From assembly GCF_027111255.2 (NCBI RefSeq), contig NZ_CP114285.2, positions 930,001-994,000 of the forward strand: 64,000 nt of DNA, read 5' to 3'. The DNA is from Flavobacterium flavigenum. Its GTDB lineage: Bacteria > Bacteroidota > Bacteroidia > Flavobacteriales > Flavobacteriaceae. Below are positions 1 through 8,676 of this stretch, one piece after another (within the stretch, counting starts at the first letter, position 1; the number at the start of each line of letters is the position of its first letter). Below the pieces are notes generated by a model that was not told the origin of the DNA, did not search any database, and saw only the letters and a list, made by a program, of their open reading frames with translations. Made by a program: the position numbers and the translations under genes.

Positions 1-117
1 TTCTTTAGAAAAACTCCAGTTGTCTTTTAAAACAACAGTAGTGGATTGCGACCAAATTTTTCCAGATGAAAAAAAGAGCAAAAACGCGAGTAATATGGAC
101 TTAAAAATTATCTTCAT
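1..117 (-). CDS. Partial: N-terminus of a probable GH2 beta-galactosidase
   Basis: An ATG at 117-115 on the minus strand opens 39 codons that run off the left edge of the window. The protein starts with a signal peptide (MKIIFKSILLAFLLFFSS) followed by SQSTTVVLKDNWSFSKE. A short strand followed by a 'LxDNWxFSKE'-type motif just after the signal peptide is the usual opening of secreted Bacteroidota glycoside hydrolase family 2 enzymes. It lies downstream of two GH53 galactanases in the same orientation, which fits a beta-galactosidase that finishes galacto-oligosaccharides. The signal peptide is seen directly. The GH2 assignment is inference, because only the first residues are present. Confidence 0.5.
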   Translation of the reverse strand, partial: MKIIFKSILLAFLLFFSSGKIWSQSTTVVLKDNWSFSKE

Positions 118-189
118 TTTCGTTTGTACTTTACTATTAAGAAATTATAAAACTTAAATCTTTTAATTCTTTAATGGCAATTAATTTAT

Positions 190-1221
190 TTAATCTCTGA
201 AGGCATCCAGTGCCGGCGACGGTTTTCCGTTTTCCAGCCATGCATTTAGCTGATAACCGCTCCAGCTTTTTGTGCCTTGTGGTTCCCAGTAAATAACGCC
301 TAAACCTTTATTATAAGGTACGTTTTTTAAGGCTTGTATAGTGGCTTCAAGCATTTCCTTGGTATTTTGTTCCAAAGTATAATCTCCCCCCACTTCAACT
401 ACCATTACTTCTTTATTATAACGCGAAACCATATCTTTTAGATTATTCTCTAAATCAGTAATGTTTTCTTTATAATCTGTTTTTAGCCAAAACGGGTAAT
501 ATGACAGACCAATAACATCGTATTTCACATGTAGCTCTGTTGCTTTATCAAAAAACCATATGAATTTTTCATTTTTGTTCCCTTCGTCTAAGTGTACAAT
601 TACCTTAATTTTTGAATCTATAGCTTTTGTTGCCTCATATCCTTTATTCAACAATTGTGCCAATTGAGGAAAATTGTCAGTGTGCCCTTCCGGCCAAAGC
701 ATACCGCTAGGAATTTCATTTCCGATCTGAACCCATTCTGGTGTAACTCCGGCTTTTTTCAATAATTTCAAAACATCATAAGTATGTTTGTAAACATCGT
801 TAAGCAATTCCGGAAAAGAATGATTTGCCCATGCTGCTGGTTTGTTTTGTTTGCCGGGATCTGCCCACGAATCGCTGTAATGAAAATCGATCATGATGCG
901 CATTCCCATCTTTTGCGCGCGAACCGCCATGACTACTGTTTCTTGGGGGCTACAGTGTCCGCTGGCTTTATCATTATTGGGGTTTACCCAAACGCGCAAA
1001 CGAATGGAATTGATTCCTCTGTCTTTTAATAATTGCAGGCAATCCTTTTCAGAGCCGTCTGTATCATAAAATTTATATCCAGTAGCTTCCATCTGAGATA
1101 GCCAGCCTACATCTGCTCCTTTAGAAAAAGAACCTTCTTTACTTGTCATTTTTGTTTTACATGAAGTAAATACAAGTGCTATGACAAGCAAAAAAGGTAC
1201 TATTATAAAATGCTTTTTCAT
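190..1221 (-). CDS. GH53 arabinogalactan endo-beta-1,4-galactanase (lipoprotein)
   Basis: The 343-residue protein has a lipoprotein signal peptide with Cys at residue 21 (FTSC), so it is probably anchored in a membrane. The rest is a single GH53 (beta/alpha)8 barrel that would hydrolyse beta-1,4-galactan. The acid/base Glu is E169 in WVQIGNEI and the nucleophile is E276 in VMVVEVGG. The spacing of about 107 residues is normal for GH53. Other family landmarks are the RLRVWVNP strand, DFHYSDSWADPGKQ and GLSYYPFW. It follows the upstream GH53 gene by only 5 bases, so the two are co-transcribed. It is the more divergent of the pair at the nucleophile motif. Which copy faces the outside of the cell cannot be told from sequence. 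Confidence 0.93.
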   Translation of the reverse strand: MKKHFIIVPFLLVIALVFTSCKTKMTSKEGSFSKGADVGWLSQMEATGYKFYDTDGSEKDCLQLLKDRGINSIRLRVWVNPNNDKASGHCSPQETVVMAVRAQKMGMRIMIDFHYSDSWADPGKQNKPAAWANHSFPELLNDVYKHTYDVLKLLKKAGVTPEWVQIGNEIPSGMLWPEGHTDNFPQLAQLLNKGYEATKAIDSKIKVIVHLDEGNKNEKFIWFFDKATELHVKYDVIGLSYYPFWLKTDYKENITDLENNLKDMVSRYNKEVMVVEVGGDYTLEQNTKEMLEATIQALKNVPYNKGLGVIYWEPQGTKSWSGYQLNAWLENGKPSPALDAFRD

Positions 1222-1226
1222 TCTTA

Positions 1227-2318
1227 TTATCTGGCAAAAGCCTGCATTACAGATAATGCATTATTGTCAAAACTATATAAAGCCTGATTTTCATAAGTAG
1301 AACCGAATGAAGATTGTTTTCCTCTAAAAGCAACCAATTCGCCACCCCAATATGCAAATCCTTGTCCGTGTGATGATGCTTCAACTGCAGCTCTGACAGC
1401 AAGAACAAAGGCCTTTTGTCCTTTAGGAGTCGCCGGAAATTCAGGTATTATTTGTGAACTATTACCTATAATATTGTTTGTAAAATCGTTATACAAGAAT
1501 GTAAATGGATAAGATGTTTCTGCGATCACGACTTTTTTACCATATTTTTCTCCAAGGGCATCAATTGTAGATGTTACTTGACTTACATCTTTTCCATGAT
1601 ACATAGGGTAGTATGATAATCCTATATAATCATAATCAATGCTATTCATTCTATTGAAAAACCAATCAGTTTTACCACCATCTACACCTGCAAAATGAAT
1701 CATGATTTTTGTATTTGATGATTTTGCGCGAACTGCCTGACTTGCAGCAGTCAATAAAGCAATGCATTGTTGCTCATTGCTCGATAATTTCCCTTGTGGA
1801 AAAAGTAATCCATCGTTGATCTCATTTCCGATCTGGATAATATCAGGATTGATTTGGCTGATGATTTCTTCTGTATAAGCAGTTACCGCTTTTTTCAGGT
1901 CCTCAAAAGAAAGTTTTTCCCATTCTTTAGGAGTTACCTGTTTTTCCGGATCTGCCCAGCTATCAGAATAATGAACCGTTAACCAAACCCTAAGACCTGC
2001 TCTTCTTGATTTTTCTGCCAGTTCTTTTACTTCTGCCATACCTGAACGACCATTTACAGGATTTTTCCATAAACGGATTCGAACTGTATTACAACCTGCA
2101 TTCTTAAGTGTTGTAAGCATGTTTTCTTCCTTGCCATTATTGTAGAACTTAGTCTGAATAGCTTCCATTTCTGGAAGAGAAGAGACATCAGAAGCTCTTA
2201 TAAAAGTATCATCTGCAGGTGGCTGAGCAACACTTGGAGCTTTGTCATCATCACCTGAACAAGAAAACTGAATTGCTGCTATTACAAGCAATCCAAGAAA
2301 TTTTATATGTTTTTTCAT
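1227..2318 (-). CDS. GH53 arabinogalactan endo-beta-1,4-galactanase (lipoprotein)
   Basis: This 363-residue GH53 enzyme carries a lipoprotein signal peptide ending at IQFSC, followed by a Gly/Asp-rich stretch (SGDDDK) of the kind linked to surface export of Bacteroidota lipoproteins. The catalytic acid/base is E166 in IIQIGNEI and the nucleophile is E267 in VVIAETSYP. VHYSDSWADPEKQ and IGLSYYPMYHG are family hallmarks. It should cut internal beta-1,4-galactosyl bonds. It is the first enzyme gene after the SusE-like gene, separated from it by 169 bases containing a strong hairpin. The signal and its position suggest it is the outer-surface enzyme that starts galactan attack; that is inference. 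Confidence 0.94.
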   Translation of the reverse strand: MKKHIKFLGLLVIAAIQFSCSGDDDKAPSVAQPPADDTFIRASDVSSLPEMEAIQTKFYNNGKEENMLTTLKNAGCNTVRIRLWKNPVNGRSGMAEVKELAEKSRRAGLRVWLTVHYSDSWADPEKQVTPKEWEKLSFEDLKKAVTAYTEEIISQINPDIIQIGNEINDGLLFPQGKLSSNEQQCIALLTAASQAVRAKSSNTKIMIHFAGVDGGKTDWFFNRMNSIDYDYIGLSYYPMYHGKDVSQVTSTIDALGEKYGKKVVIAETSYPFTFLYNDFTNNIIGNSSQIIPEFPATPKGQKAFVLAVRAAVEASSHGQGFAYWGGELVAFRGKQSSFGSTYENQALYSFDNNALSVMQAFAR

Positions 2319-2441
2319 ATATGTAAGTTTTTTATCGAGCTGTATGTGTAGCAGTTACTAAAAATTAAAATTTTAAAATAACACACCAATACGGACAGCT
2401 TTTTTGTTTTTTTAAATATAATTTTAAAAAAGAGGAATAAG

Positions 2442-2471
2442 AAGCCTCAAATAATAGGAAATTTGAGGCTT
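2442..2471 (-). terminator. Strong intra-operon hairpin between susE-like and GH53 genes
   Basis: An 11-base stem (AAGCCTCAAAT / ATTTGAGGCTT) with an 8-base loop lies in the 169-base gap. It is followed on the minus strand by a loosely T-rich stretch rather than a clean T run. It could partly terminate transcription or protect the 3' end of the susCDE part of the message, lowering enzyme expression relative to the transporter. Confidence 0.55.
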
Positions 2472-2487
2472 ATACTTATTTTATTGA

Positions 2488-3570
2488 TTATTGTACTTTG
2501 ATAAAAGTATAACGACCATCTAAATCGTTGAACCAAATATCATATTTCCCTTCTTTTTCAACAATAATGTCTGGCCCCCATTCTGCCATCCATTGATTAT
2601 CAGCATAAAACAACATCTTCCCTGCTTTTAAAGTTTGAGCTGAAGCTTTCCAGATATGAGGATTAAATGTTGACTTAGTTAAAGCAACTTCTGTATTCCA
2701 GCCTGAATCATCTCCAGTTATTACTGAACCTTTATAAGCAATTTTATTGTAAGTAGTTGTTGTTGATCCTGTGTATTCAGGAAGTTTATATGTTAAATCC
2801 TTAATATTGATTTCAAGAGTATAATAACCCGCAGTAGCAATGTAGAAGTTACCATCTTGTGCATCAGAAGTATTTATAAATATTTTATCCCCCTCATAAG
2901 TAGGATAATATGCAGGAAACCACTGACCAGGTTTTTCGATCAGCTTAAATTGACCTACATTAAAATATCCTGTATAATAATGTTTTGTATTGTCATTAGG
3001 ATCTGCAAAAATTGGCATGTTATCGCTGTTATTCCAAGAATTAGCAGGAGTAGCTGCAGAAGTAGCAGGACCTACCAAATATAAAGTTAAGACCGGTTTT
3101 TCCAGACTTCCGTAAGGAGTTACTAAAATGGTAATTATGTCTGAGAATTTTGGCTCAGCATTTGCAGTTCCTGCAGTAGCCTTAATTCTTACATCAATTG
3201 AGTTTTCAGCATTTGGTGTTAGTCCAAGTTCCAATGCTCTTGTGTTAAGTTCCGCAACATCAATAATTGAATAAGTCGAAGTTGAAGATGTAACATCAAC
3301 AGGTGCCGCAAATTCAGTATCACTTTCTGCAATCTGAACAGTATAGGTAACAACAGTTGGTGTTCCGTAACTTACTTTTTCCCAGCTAAGAGTAAGGGCT
3401 GTATTTGCAGGTGTAGCTTCATTTAAAATAACAGAAGAACCATTTTCTGGTGTGATGATTGAGAAAGCAGCTTCCTGCGGTTTCAAAATCATTAAATTTT
3501 CTTCGTTTTCACAAGACCATAATCCTGCAAGTACTGCTATAGCAATAAAAATTTTATAAATATTTTTCAT
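2488..3570 (-). CDS. SusE/SusF-like outer-membrane glycan-binding lipoprotein
   Basis: This 360-residue protein has a lipoprotein signal peptide (Cys at about residue 20, LWSCENEEN) with acidic residues just after the Cys. The N-terminal third resembles the SusE domain (opening with LKPQEAAFSIITPENGSSV, then a fibronectin-like beta sandwich with TYTVQIAES). The C-terminal part has two beta-rich blocks of the SusE/SusF carbohydrate-binding type (AYKGSVITGDDSGWN, WGPDIIVEKEGKYDIWFNDL). It probably holds galactan at the cell surface. It lies 30 bases after the SusD gene. The family call is from order and general look; the glycan specificity comes from the GH53 neighbours. Confidence 0.8.
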   Translation of the reverse strand: MKNIYKIFIAIAVLAGLWSCENEENLMILKPQEAAFSIITPENGSSVILNEATPANTALTLSWEKVSYGTPTVVTYTVQIAESDTEFAAPVDVTSSTSTYSIIDVAELNTRALELGLTPNAENSIDVRIKATAGTANAEPKFSDIITILVTPYGSLEKPVLTLYLVGPATSAATPANSWNNSDNMPIFADPNDNTKHYYTGYFNVGQFKLIEKPGQWFPAYYPTYEGDKIFINTSDAQDGNFYIATAGYYTLEINIKDLTYKLPEYTGSTTTTYNKIAYKGSVITGDDSGWNTEVALTKSTFNPHIWKASAQTLKAGKMLFYADNQWMAEWGPDIIVEKEGKYDIWFNDLDGRYTFIKVQ

Positions 3571-3600
3571 TTTCTTATCTTTTATATTGTTAAAAAGGAT

Positions 3601-5196
3601 TTAGTAACCAGTATTTTGAGTTAAGTTTTTATTAGATCCTAATGATCCCTGAGGAATTGCAAAAAGTCTTCTGAAAGAAGGAATTGAAATTCCTCTGGCA
3701 GCATTTCCTTTCCATGACCAGTTGTAAGTTCCTCCTGTGTATAATCCAAAACGGATTAAATCCTGCCTTCTGTGTCCTTCCCAGTATAATTCGCGTGCTC
3801 TTTCATCAATTATAAACTGCAGGTTTAATTCGCTTGCCGTAATGTTTGCTGTTGTAGCATTGTCATTAGCTCTCTCTCTCAATTTATTTACATAAACAAG
3901 TGATTGTGCGATGGTACCGTTTCCTCCTCTCAGTGTAGCTTCTGCATACATTAAGTAAACATCTGCTAATCTGAATAATGGAAAATCAGTATCTGCAAAA
4001 TCAATATTTTTTCCATCAACTCCTGTAGAAGTTACATTAGAGAATTTAGATACAATATATCCTTGTGTTTTTACATTAATATCGGCAATATCTATTGTTC
4101 TCTGTTGCGTAGCAGTACCTGTTCCAATAGTGTTTCTGTCGTCCTGACTAAATTTAGCACCATCAAATTTTTGTACAAATTGTTTTCTGACGCGGAGTGC
4201 ACCTGTCCATCCTTTAATACCAAAATCCGCTGCATTGTTTTCTATTTCTCCAATTTGCCCATTAATTAAAAAGGTTGTACCTCCCCAGTTTTGAGTAAGA
4301 ATCCCGTCTGACTGAACTGTAAAAATCATTTCCTCAGATGTATGGTTATCAGCCATAAAGTTTTCAAGATACTTTGGTTTTAAGGCATATCCTCCAGCAA
4401 TGATTTCATTACACATGGTAATACAATCATTAAAACGATCAGTATCTGTATATACCTTGGCATTCAAATAAATTTTAGCCAGAATCATACGTGCTACAGC
4501 CTGATCTACTCTTCCGTATACATTCGATCTTGCAGGTTTTAAATCTGGTAAAACCGCTTTTAATTCCGTTTCAATAAATTCAAATAATTGCGTTCTGTTA
4601 TATTCAGGTCCTGCAAAATTTAAAGGATCATTTTCTGTGTACATAGGCGCTTTACCAAACAAATCCATCATGTTATAGTAAGCATATGCTCTTAAAACAC
4701 GAACTTCTTTTCTGTAAAGTTCAATTTCGGCAACAGTTCCGGCATCCGTAATATTTCTTCCTTTTAATTTTTCAGGTGTACTTTCACGTAAAAAATCATT
4801 AGCATAAGCAACAGAAGCCATTGTACGGCTATACATCCCCAGAATGATAGGATTTGCAGCTGTCCATATATTTCGTTGTAATTCTGCAGTCCCTTCGTCA
4901 TTTTCATAACTCCATATCATTTCGTCTGTAGTCATTTCCTGTAGGTTCAGTAAACATCTTACATACTGGCTTGTTCCCGCTGCTAAACCTTCTAATGAAG
5001 AAAAAACAGGTCCCTGAGTACCCGTTAGGGTAAGGTTTCCGTAAACACCTGCAAGTGCTTTTTTATATCCTGCCGGAGAAGAGAACAAAGCATCAGCAGA
5101 AAGTACGTCGTCATCTTTAGAAACTACATTCATGTCATCCGTACAAGAATGAAAAACGGTAGCTATTGCTATAATAGTTATTATATACTTTTTCAT
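3601..5196 (-). CDS. SusD/RagB-family nutrient-binding outer-membrane lipoprotein
   Basis: The 531-residue protein has a lipoprotein signal peptide (Cys at residue 18, TVFHSC). Its fold is that of SusD: an N-terminal helical part with LRAYAYYNMMDLFGKAPMYTEND, a TPR-like stretch around 'ARMILAKIYLNAKVY', and the C-terminal RagB signature FPLFRLADVYLMYAEATLR with ERARELYWEGHRRQDLIRFG. It forms the lid over the SusC barrel and captures galacto-oligosaccharides. The gap to the SusC gene is 5 bases. Start and length are normal for the family. Confidence 0.96.
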   Translation of the reverse strand: MKKYIITIIAIATVFHSCTDDMNVVSKDDDVLSADALFSSPAGYKKALAGVYGNLTLTGTQGPVFSSLEGLAAGTSQYVRCLLNLQEMTTDEMIWSYENDEGTAELQRNIWTAANPIILGMYSRTMASVAYANDFLRESTPEKLKGRNITDAGTVAEIELYRKEVRVLRAYAYYNMMDLFGKAPMYTENDPLNFAGPEYNRTQLFEFIETELKAVLPDLKPARSNVYGRVDQAVARMILAKIYLNAKVYTDTDRFNDCITMCNEIIAGGYALKPKYLENFMADNHTSEEMIFTVQSDGILTQNWGGTTFLINGQIGEIENNAADFGIKGWTGALRVRKQFVQKFDGAKFSQDDRNTIGTGTATQQRTIDIADINVKTQGYIVSKFSNVTSTGVDGKNIDFADTDFPLFRLADVYLMYAEATLRGGNGTIAQSLVYVNKLRERANDNATTANITASELNLQFIIDERARELYWEGHRRQDLIRFGLYTGGTYNWSWKGNAARGISIPSFRRLFAIPQGSLGSNKNLTQNTGY

Positions 5197-5201
5197 TTTT
5201 A

Positions 5202-8144
5202 TTAAAATTTAAGGTTGGCACCAAACAAGAAAGTGCGTTGTCTTGGATAAATTGTTTTATCAAAACCGTTATTTGTAATTTCAGGATCTAAACCACTGTA
5301 TTTAGTAATTACAAAAACGTTTTGTACTCCTGTTGACAGTCTTAAAGAAACTTTTTCATTAATAACATTATCGAAAGTATATCCTAAAGAAATATTGTCC
5401 ATTTTTAAGAAAGAAGCATTCTCTACATAAATATCTGACATCAAGACATTTTCAGTAGTCTGAAAGTTCGTCTCATTGATCTGGGTAGGTATATTATTTA
5501 ATACTCCGCCACTTGTCAAAGAGTTGTACTGTGCTCTTGCAGCATTTACTCCGTTAAATATATTGTTACCTATGCTTGCTCTTAAATTGAAAGAGAAATC
5601 AATTTTTTTGTAATTCATATTTGATGCAAATCCTAAAGTAACATCCGGATCCGGGTTGTTATAGATGTATTTGTCAGCTTCATTTTTGATGTTATCACCG
5701 TTCAAATCAGCAAAAGCGCCATCAATTGGTTTTCCTGCAGTATCGTATAATTGTTTGTAAACATAGAAAGAATACGGAGTAAAACCTTCTCTGAAAATTT
5801 GTGCAGTACTTCCGTTCCCGGTGATATTGTCTCCTAAAAATATATCAGAGTTAAAAGCTAATTCACTAATTCTTCTTTCAAATTTAGAAGCATTAAAATT
5901 AACGTTCCATGAGAAGTTTTCAGTTTTAACAGCGGCTGCATTTACTGTAAGTTCAACCCCTTTTGTGGTAAAGCTACCAATGTTTTGATATACTCTGTTA
6001 GAAAAATTACTTCCGTCAGATATAGCTACATTTGCTAATAAATCTTTAGAGTCTTTGTAGTACATATCTAAACTAGCAGAGATACGATTATCTAAAAATC
6101 CAAAATCTAAACCTCCATTATATGTAGTGGTTTCTTCCCATTTCAAACCTTTTGTTAGTCTGTATGGAAGTGCGATTGTAACCGGATCAGTTCCGAAATA
6201 ATATTGAGAATTTCCTGTTCCTGATTCGTATTTTTTAAGATAACCGTTAGGTTCCGGAATATCCTGCTGACCTGTTATACCATAACTTAATCTTAATTTT
6301 AAATCAGATAGTGTTTTGCTCTCTTTAAAGAAATCTTCTTTAAGTTTCCATGCAAAAGCAACTGAAGGGAAATTACCCCAACGATTTTCTTTATCAAATC
6401 TTGAAGATCCATCTCTTCTATAAGATAAAGTCAGTAAATATTTATCTTTGAAGTTTAAGTTTGTTCTGGCAAAGAAACCGATTAAAACCGTTTCAGTATC
6501 TAATGTAGTTTCAGGGAATGTTGCAGGTAAATTTACGTCTAAAACATTACCAGTTTCGAATCTTGAACTTTCAAATCTTTGGTACGAATAACCACCTGTT
6601 AATTCAACATTTAATTCGTCGAAAGTCTTGTTGTAAACTAAATAGGCATCCAATAATTTATTCTGTCTTTTTGCATCAGTATATTCATTAGCACCATAAG
6701 GGAAGTTGCCAAGAGTTGGGCCTGAACCGGCATTTGGGTTCACCAGTCTTCTTCTGTCTCCATTAGATTCGTCGAAGCCTAAATTTACAACCGCTCTTAC
6801 GTCCGGGAAAAAGTACAGCTTGTAATCTACTTCAAAGTTTCCGAAAAAACGGTTACTTTTTGCTATATCCCTTGTGTTAAGTAATTGTGAAACAGGGTTT
6901 CTGGCTGCATTTGGGTTCAGGGGAAAGTTCCCTTGACCATCTGCTGCACTAAGATATTCAAAATAACCATCATATGGTGCTCCTTCAACCCTTATAGGCT
7001 GTGTAGGGTCAAAACTAATTGCAGTACCTTCTACAGCATCTGTAAATCTGTTTTTTTCGTATGCGTAATTAGCAGAAAGCTTTATTTTTAAGCTATTTTC
7101 AAAAAATGCAGGATTCATTACCAATCCAACAGTATTTCTTTTAAACTCATTTGTAATACGTAAACCTTCCTGGTTTGTATTTCCTAAAGTAAAACTAGTA
7201 GGGATAATATCGAACAAACTACCTCTAACCGCTAAACTCTGATCAAAAGATGATGTGTTTCTGTAAATCGCTTTTTGCCAGTCTGTATTTGCTGTACCTA
7301 ACTTACCTGAATCCTGAGGTCTTCTGTCTGCAATAAGTTTTCTGAATTCATCTGCACTAAAAACATCAACTGTTTTAGTAAGTTTTCCTGCAGCATATTG
7401 TGCATTATAATCAACTGAAAATGTACTGCTTCCTTTTTTAGTTGTAATAATGATAACACCATTAGAAGCTCTTGAACCATAGATTGCTGTAGCAGATGCA
7501 TCTTTTAAGACTGTCATCGACTCTACTGTAGCTGGGTTTAAAGAAGCCAAAAAGGAGGCAGAACCTGTATTAGTTGTATTTTCTAATGGTAGTCCATCAA
7601 TAACGATCAACGGGCTGTTACTTGCAAAAAGTGAACTTCCTCCCCTGATTCTTATTTCAGATAAAGAACCCGGTGCACCGGATGAATTAATAGACAAACC
7701 AGCTACACGTCCGTTTAGGAGGTTTTCAGTGGTAATATTATTTCCTTTATTAAAGTCTTTTGTTGTAAGTGCTACTACTGAGCCAGTTGCATCCTTCTTT
7801 TTTACAGAACCGTATCCAACTTGTACAACAACTTCCTGAAGAATGTTAGGATCTTCCTCTAGTGATACCGTAATGTCTTTTTGAGTCCCAACAGTAATAA
7901 TTTGAGTTGTATAACCTGTAAATGAAAAAGTAATTTGCGCTTGTTCTTTCAAACCGCTAAACTGGAATTTTCCGTCAAAATCCGTAGTCATGCTTAAATT
8001 ACCTTGTGATACTTTTATATTTACTCCTGGTATGGGCTGTCCGGTGCTTTTGTCCAGAACAATTCCTTTTACTGTGCTCTGAGCGAAAACACAGAAAGGA
8101 AGAAGTAATAATAAAAGTAAAAATTTGTTGTAAATTTTTTTCAT
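5202..8144 (-). CDS. SusC/RagA-family TonB-dependent transporter
   Basis: The 980-residue outer-membrane protein has a clear signal peptide (MKKIYNKFLLLLLLLPFCVFAQ). It then has a carboxypeptidase-regulatory-like domain (residues about 23-100, KGIVLDKSTGQPIPGVNIKV), a TonB-box area (EVVVQVGYGSVKKKDATGSV) and a plug domain with the SusC signature (IRIRGGSSLFASNSPLIVIDG; ATAIYGSRASNGVIIITTKKG). A long beta barrel follows, ending in the aromatic terminus LFGANLKF. It imports oligosaccharides delivered by the adjacent SusD, powered by TonB. It heads the minus-strand operon and is divergent from the HTCS gene, which probably controls it. Confidence 0.97.
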   Translation of the reverse strand: MKKIYNKFLLLLLLLPFCVFAQSTVKGIVLDKSTGQPIPGVNIKVSQGNLSMTTDFDGKFQFSGLKEQAQITFSFTGYTTQIITVGTQKDITVSLEEDPNILQEVVVQVGYGSVKKKDATGSVVALTTKDFNKGNNITTENLLNGRVAGLSINSSGAPGSLSEIRIRGGSSLFASNSPLIVIDGLPLENTTNTGSASFLASLNPATVESMTVLKDASATAIYGSRASNGVIIITTKKGSSTFSVDYNAQYAAGKLTKTVDVFSADEFRKLIADRRPQDSGKLGTANTDWQKAIYRNTSSFDQSLAVRGSLFDIIPTSFTLGNTNQEGLRITNEFKRNTVGLVMNPAFFENSLKIKLSANYAYEKNRFTDAVEGTAISFDPTQPIRVEGAPYDGYFEYLSAADGQGNFPLNPNAARNPVSQLLNTRDIAKSNRFFGNFEVDYKLYFFPDVRAVVNLGFDESNGDRRRLVNPNAGSGPTLGNFPYGANEYTDAKRQNKLLDAYLVYNKTFDELNVELTGGYSYQRFESSRFETGNVLDVNLPATFPETTLDTETVLIGFFARTNLNFKDKYLLTLSYRRDGSSRFDKENRWGNFPSVAFAWKLKEDFFKESKTLSDLKLRLSYGITGQQDIPEPNGYLKKYESGTGNSQYYFGTDPVTIALPYRLTKGLKWEETTTYNGGLDFGFLDNRISASLDMYYKDSKDLLANVAISDGSNFSNRVYQNIGSFTTKGVELTVNAAAVKTENFSWNVNFNASKFERRISELAFNSDIFLGDNITGNGSTAQIFREGFTPYSFYVYKQLYDTAGKPIDGAFADLNGDNIKNEADKYIYNNPDPDVTLGFASNMNYKKIDFSFNLRASIGNNIFNGVNAARAQYNSLTSGGVLNNIPTQINETNFQTTENVLMSDIYVENASFLKMDNISLGYTFDNVINEKVSLRLSTGVQNVFVITKYSGLDPEITNNGFDKTIYPRQRTFLFGANLKF

Positions 8145-8676
8145 ACTTTTTTAAATTTATTTATTTGATTCGGGTTTTGTGATTCAACAGGCTTTGAACG
8201 AAAAATAAAATAATCCTTATTCAAACATTAAGGCTTATTAATTCACGTTGCAAAATTAAGGATACTGTAGGGTCTTAAGACAGGGAAAAATTCATTTATA
8301 AAGGGGGGTATTTTCGTAAAAACGCCAATATAAGTCATTATAAAAAAATCAGGCTTCGCTATAGTGTCCTAAAAAAATGACAAAACAAATAATCAAACAT
8401 TTTCATAAATATTTTATAAAATCAGCCAAATTGCTGTTAAAACCAGTATACACTGGATAGAGAGCCTGCACTCTCAATATTTTAACAAAGAGAAAGAAAA
8501 CACAGAAGCGATAACATTATATTATTCTCAAAAACAAATGCTATTTTTACGCGTTTTTAACAAATTATTAATTCGGAGAGTAAACAGATATCAACTTTTT
8601 CAAATAAAATATTGATTCAGCTTTCAGTTTATACTCTTCTATTTTTATATCAAATAGCAGCAAGCTTTTAAAATTT
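8145..8676. promoter_or_regulatory. Divergent control region between susC and HTCS genes
   Basis: This 532-base AT-rich region separates susC (minus) from the regulator (plus) and has no supportable gene. On the minus strand there is a Bacteroidota -7 box TAATTTTG (8258-8251 read on minus), about 107 bases before the susC start. No matching TTG is found at the usual -33 distance. A weak -33 region is what one expects of a promoter that needs an activator. The G-rich run at 8302-8308 and the block at 8261-8285 lie just upstream and are candidates for HTCS binding. No binding motif is established. Confidence 0.45.
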
